A DNA stretch of 64,000 nt from Chloroflexota bacterium. Lineage in GTDB: Bacteria; Chloroflexota; Anaerolineae; Promineifilales; Promineifilaceae. Within the stretch, counting starts at the first letter, position 1. Each line of letters opens with the position of its first letter. Below, piece by piece: positions 63,239-64,000 of this stretch. Below the pieces are notes generated by a model. That model saw only the letters and a program-made list of their open reading frames with translations, had not been told where the DNA came from and made no database searches. The DNA is taken from assembly GCA_017993775.1 (NCBI GenBank), contig JAGOMA010000013.1, forward strand, positions 62,001 to 126,000, read 5' to 3'. The position numbers and the translations under genes are program-made.

Positions 63239-64000
63239 CTATTTCTTACCGCTATTTTTGCGGCTGAGGTAAAGCAAGGTTGCCGACACCATGCCGGCGG
63301 AGCCGAGGAGGCTCCAACTAAGCTGGCCCAGCCGTTTTTCCAGACGGCGGTTGGATTCGTTGTCGCGCACGCTGTGGACGCGGAGACGGCCGTTTTCCAC
63401 CATCGACAACACGCGGCGCACCTGATCTGGCGTTTCCAAATACGGCCGTAACACTTCCAACATTCCCTGCCAGGTAAATTCCCGCGCACTCTGCTCCCGT
63501 ATGACCTGCTCGCCAAACTTTTCGAAATAATACCAGGGGTTTATTTCTGGATTAAGCTGCGAAACCAGACCAGAAACCATGCCCACTGCCCGTCCCAAAT
63601 AGATAAAATCTTTCGGCACCTGAAACGGAAAATCGAACAGCACATCACGGAATTCACGGCTGATTTCGGCAATTTCGCGCGGGTCGGGCTGCGCCAGTTC
63701 AAGCAGTTTTCGCCCCCAAAGCCTGTCTAGCAGCAGCCGCAGCGCTTCGGTGATCCGGTCTAGATCGGCGTTGGGCAGGAAGAAGCCCAGGGCTTTGGCG
63801 GCGGCTGTCAGTTCGTAGGCGTCGCGGCGGGTGACGCTGACCAGAACCCGGCGCAGATTTTCGCCCATCAGTTCCGGCACATTACCCACCATGCCAAAAT
63901 CAACAAAGGTCAGGCGAAACGGCCGTTTCTCTTTCGCATCTATTGGCCGCCATTCATCGTCGGTATACGGCCGGACAAACAAATTACCCGGGTGCGGATC
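63239..64000 (-). CDS. AarF/UbiB (ABC1) family kinase-like protein, C-terminal part
   Basis: Partial; the 5' end lies beyond the window. The visible 253 residues begin DPHPGNLFVRPYTDDEW, the catalytic-loop motif of the family, then LTFVDFGMVGNVPELM with the DFG-type metal motif. After a helical region (SVTRRDAYELTAAAKALGF, INPWYYFEKFGEQVIREQ) it ends in a hydrophobic helix (WSLLGSAGMVSATLLYLSR), typical of UbiB-like proteins which sit at the membrane and act in quinone or lipid handling as ATPases. No ubi or men gene is adjacent in the window. Confidence 0.9.
   Translation of the reverse strand, partial: DPHPGNLFVRPYTDDEWRPIDAKEKRPFRLTFVDFGMVGNVPELMGENLRRVLVSVTRRDAYELTAAAKALGFFLPNADLDRITEALRLLLDRLWGRKLLELAQPDPREIAEISREFRDVLFDFPFQVPKDFIYLGRAVGMVSGLVSQLNPEINPWYYFEKFGEQVIREQSAREFTWQGMLEVLRPYLETPDQVRRVLSMVENGRLRVHSVRDNESNRRLEKRLGQLSWSLLGSAGMVSATLLYLSRKNSGKK

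Overview
The window looks like a chromosomal segment of a Chloroflexota bacterium, probably from the Anaerolineae/Ardenticatenia side. This is inferred from gene content and style, not from a marker-gene tree. It is moderately GC-rich and densely coded on both strands, and I see no rRNA, tRNA, CRISPR array, transposase or prophage gene. Its most striking base-level feature is the octamer palindrome ACGGCCGT, often extended to AACGGCCGTT. It recurs about every 600 bp inside genes in all frames and leaves NGR, TAV and RP tripeptides in nearly every protein, like the HIP1 palindrome of cyanobacteria. Many gene ends carry members of several short dispersed inverted-repeat families.

Layout. 0-5 kb: an LCP-family lipoprotein, a DinB-like protein, a DUF302 protein and FtsH. 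5-14.5 kb: a purine module made of a fused Fe-S/Mo xanthine-dehydrogenase-type hydroxylase, divergent from a nucleoside-type ABC importer with two permeases, a tandem-duplicated BMP/PnrA lipoprotein and a double ATPase. 14.5-28.7 kb: a light-response and carotenoid island. A CarH-type B12 photoreceptor/repressor with an extra C-terminal domain leads photolyase, CrtI, a P450, a GT2 glycosyltransferase and an alpha/beta hydrolase rightward. CrtB, FolE2, two SDR proteins and a CrtC/lipocalin-like protein run leftward. The carH-crtB gap contains two mirror-image sigma70 promoters sharing one boxed sequence, so one light-released repressor could control both arms. 28.9-38.8 kb: an MFS symporter, OsmC, HU-HIG protein, ClpS, a DnaE2-like polymerase and a NarL-type two-component pair.

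38.8-42.7 kb: an extracytoplasmic electron-transfer module (octaheme cytochrome c, Tat-exported four-cluster ferredoxin, NrfD-like quinone subunit), a Cys-rich anchored protein whose last codons are part of a 21-bp tandem repeat, and an unlisted 47-residue membrane peptide. 43-49 kb: a housekeeping block on the minus strand, eno-clpP-rpmH-rnpA-yidD-(beta-propeller lipoprotein)-yidC-jag. The rpmH leader holds a near-consensus promoter followed by an intrinsic terminator that touches the ribosome-binding site. 49-64 kb: a DNA glycosylase, a second OsmC-type protein, a tandem GNAT, RidA, a PemK/MazF toxin pair, IlvD, a LysM protein, an RNB exonuclease, a 1076-residue PqqD-like/M50/double-cNMP membrane protein, a glutaredoxin pair and the C-terminal part of an AarF/UbiB kinase cut by the window end.

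Best candidates for novelty are the mirror-promoter CarH island with its extended photoreceptor, the HIP1-like palindrome, the rpmH attenuator with an extended L34, repeat elements spliced in frame into dnaE, the stop-codon-bearing tandem repeat, and the PqqD/M50/cNMP fusion. All functional calls come from reading motifs by eye; no search was run.
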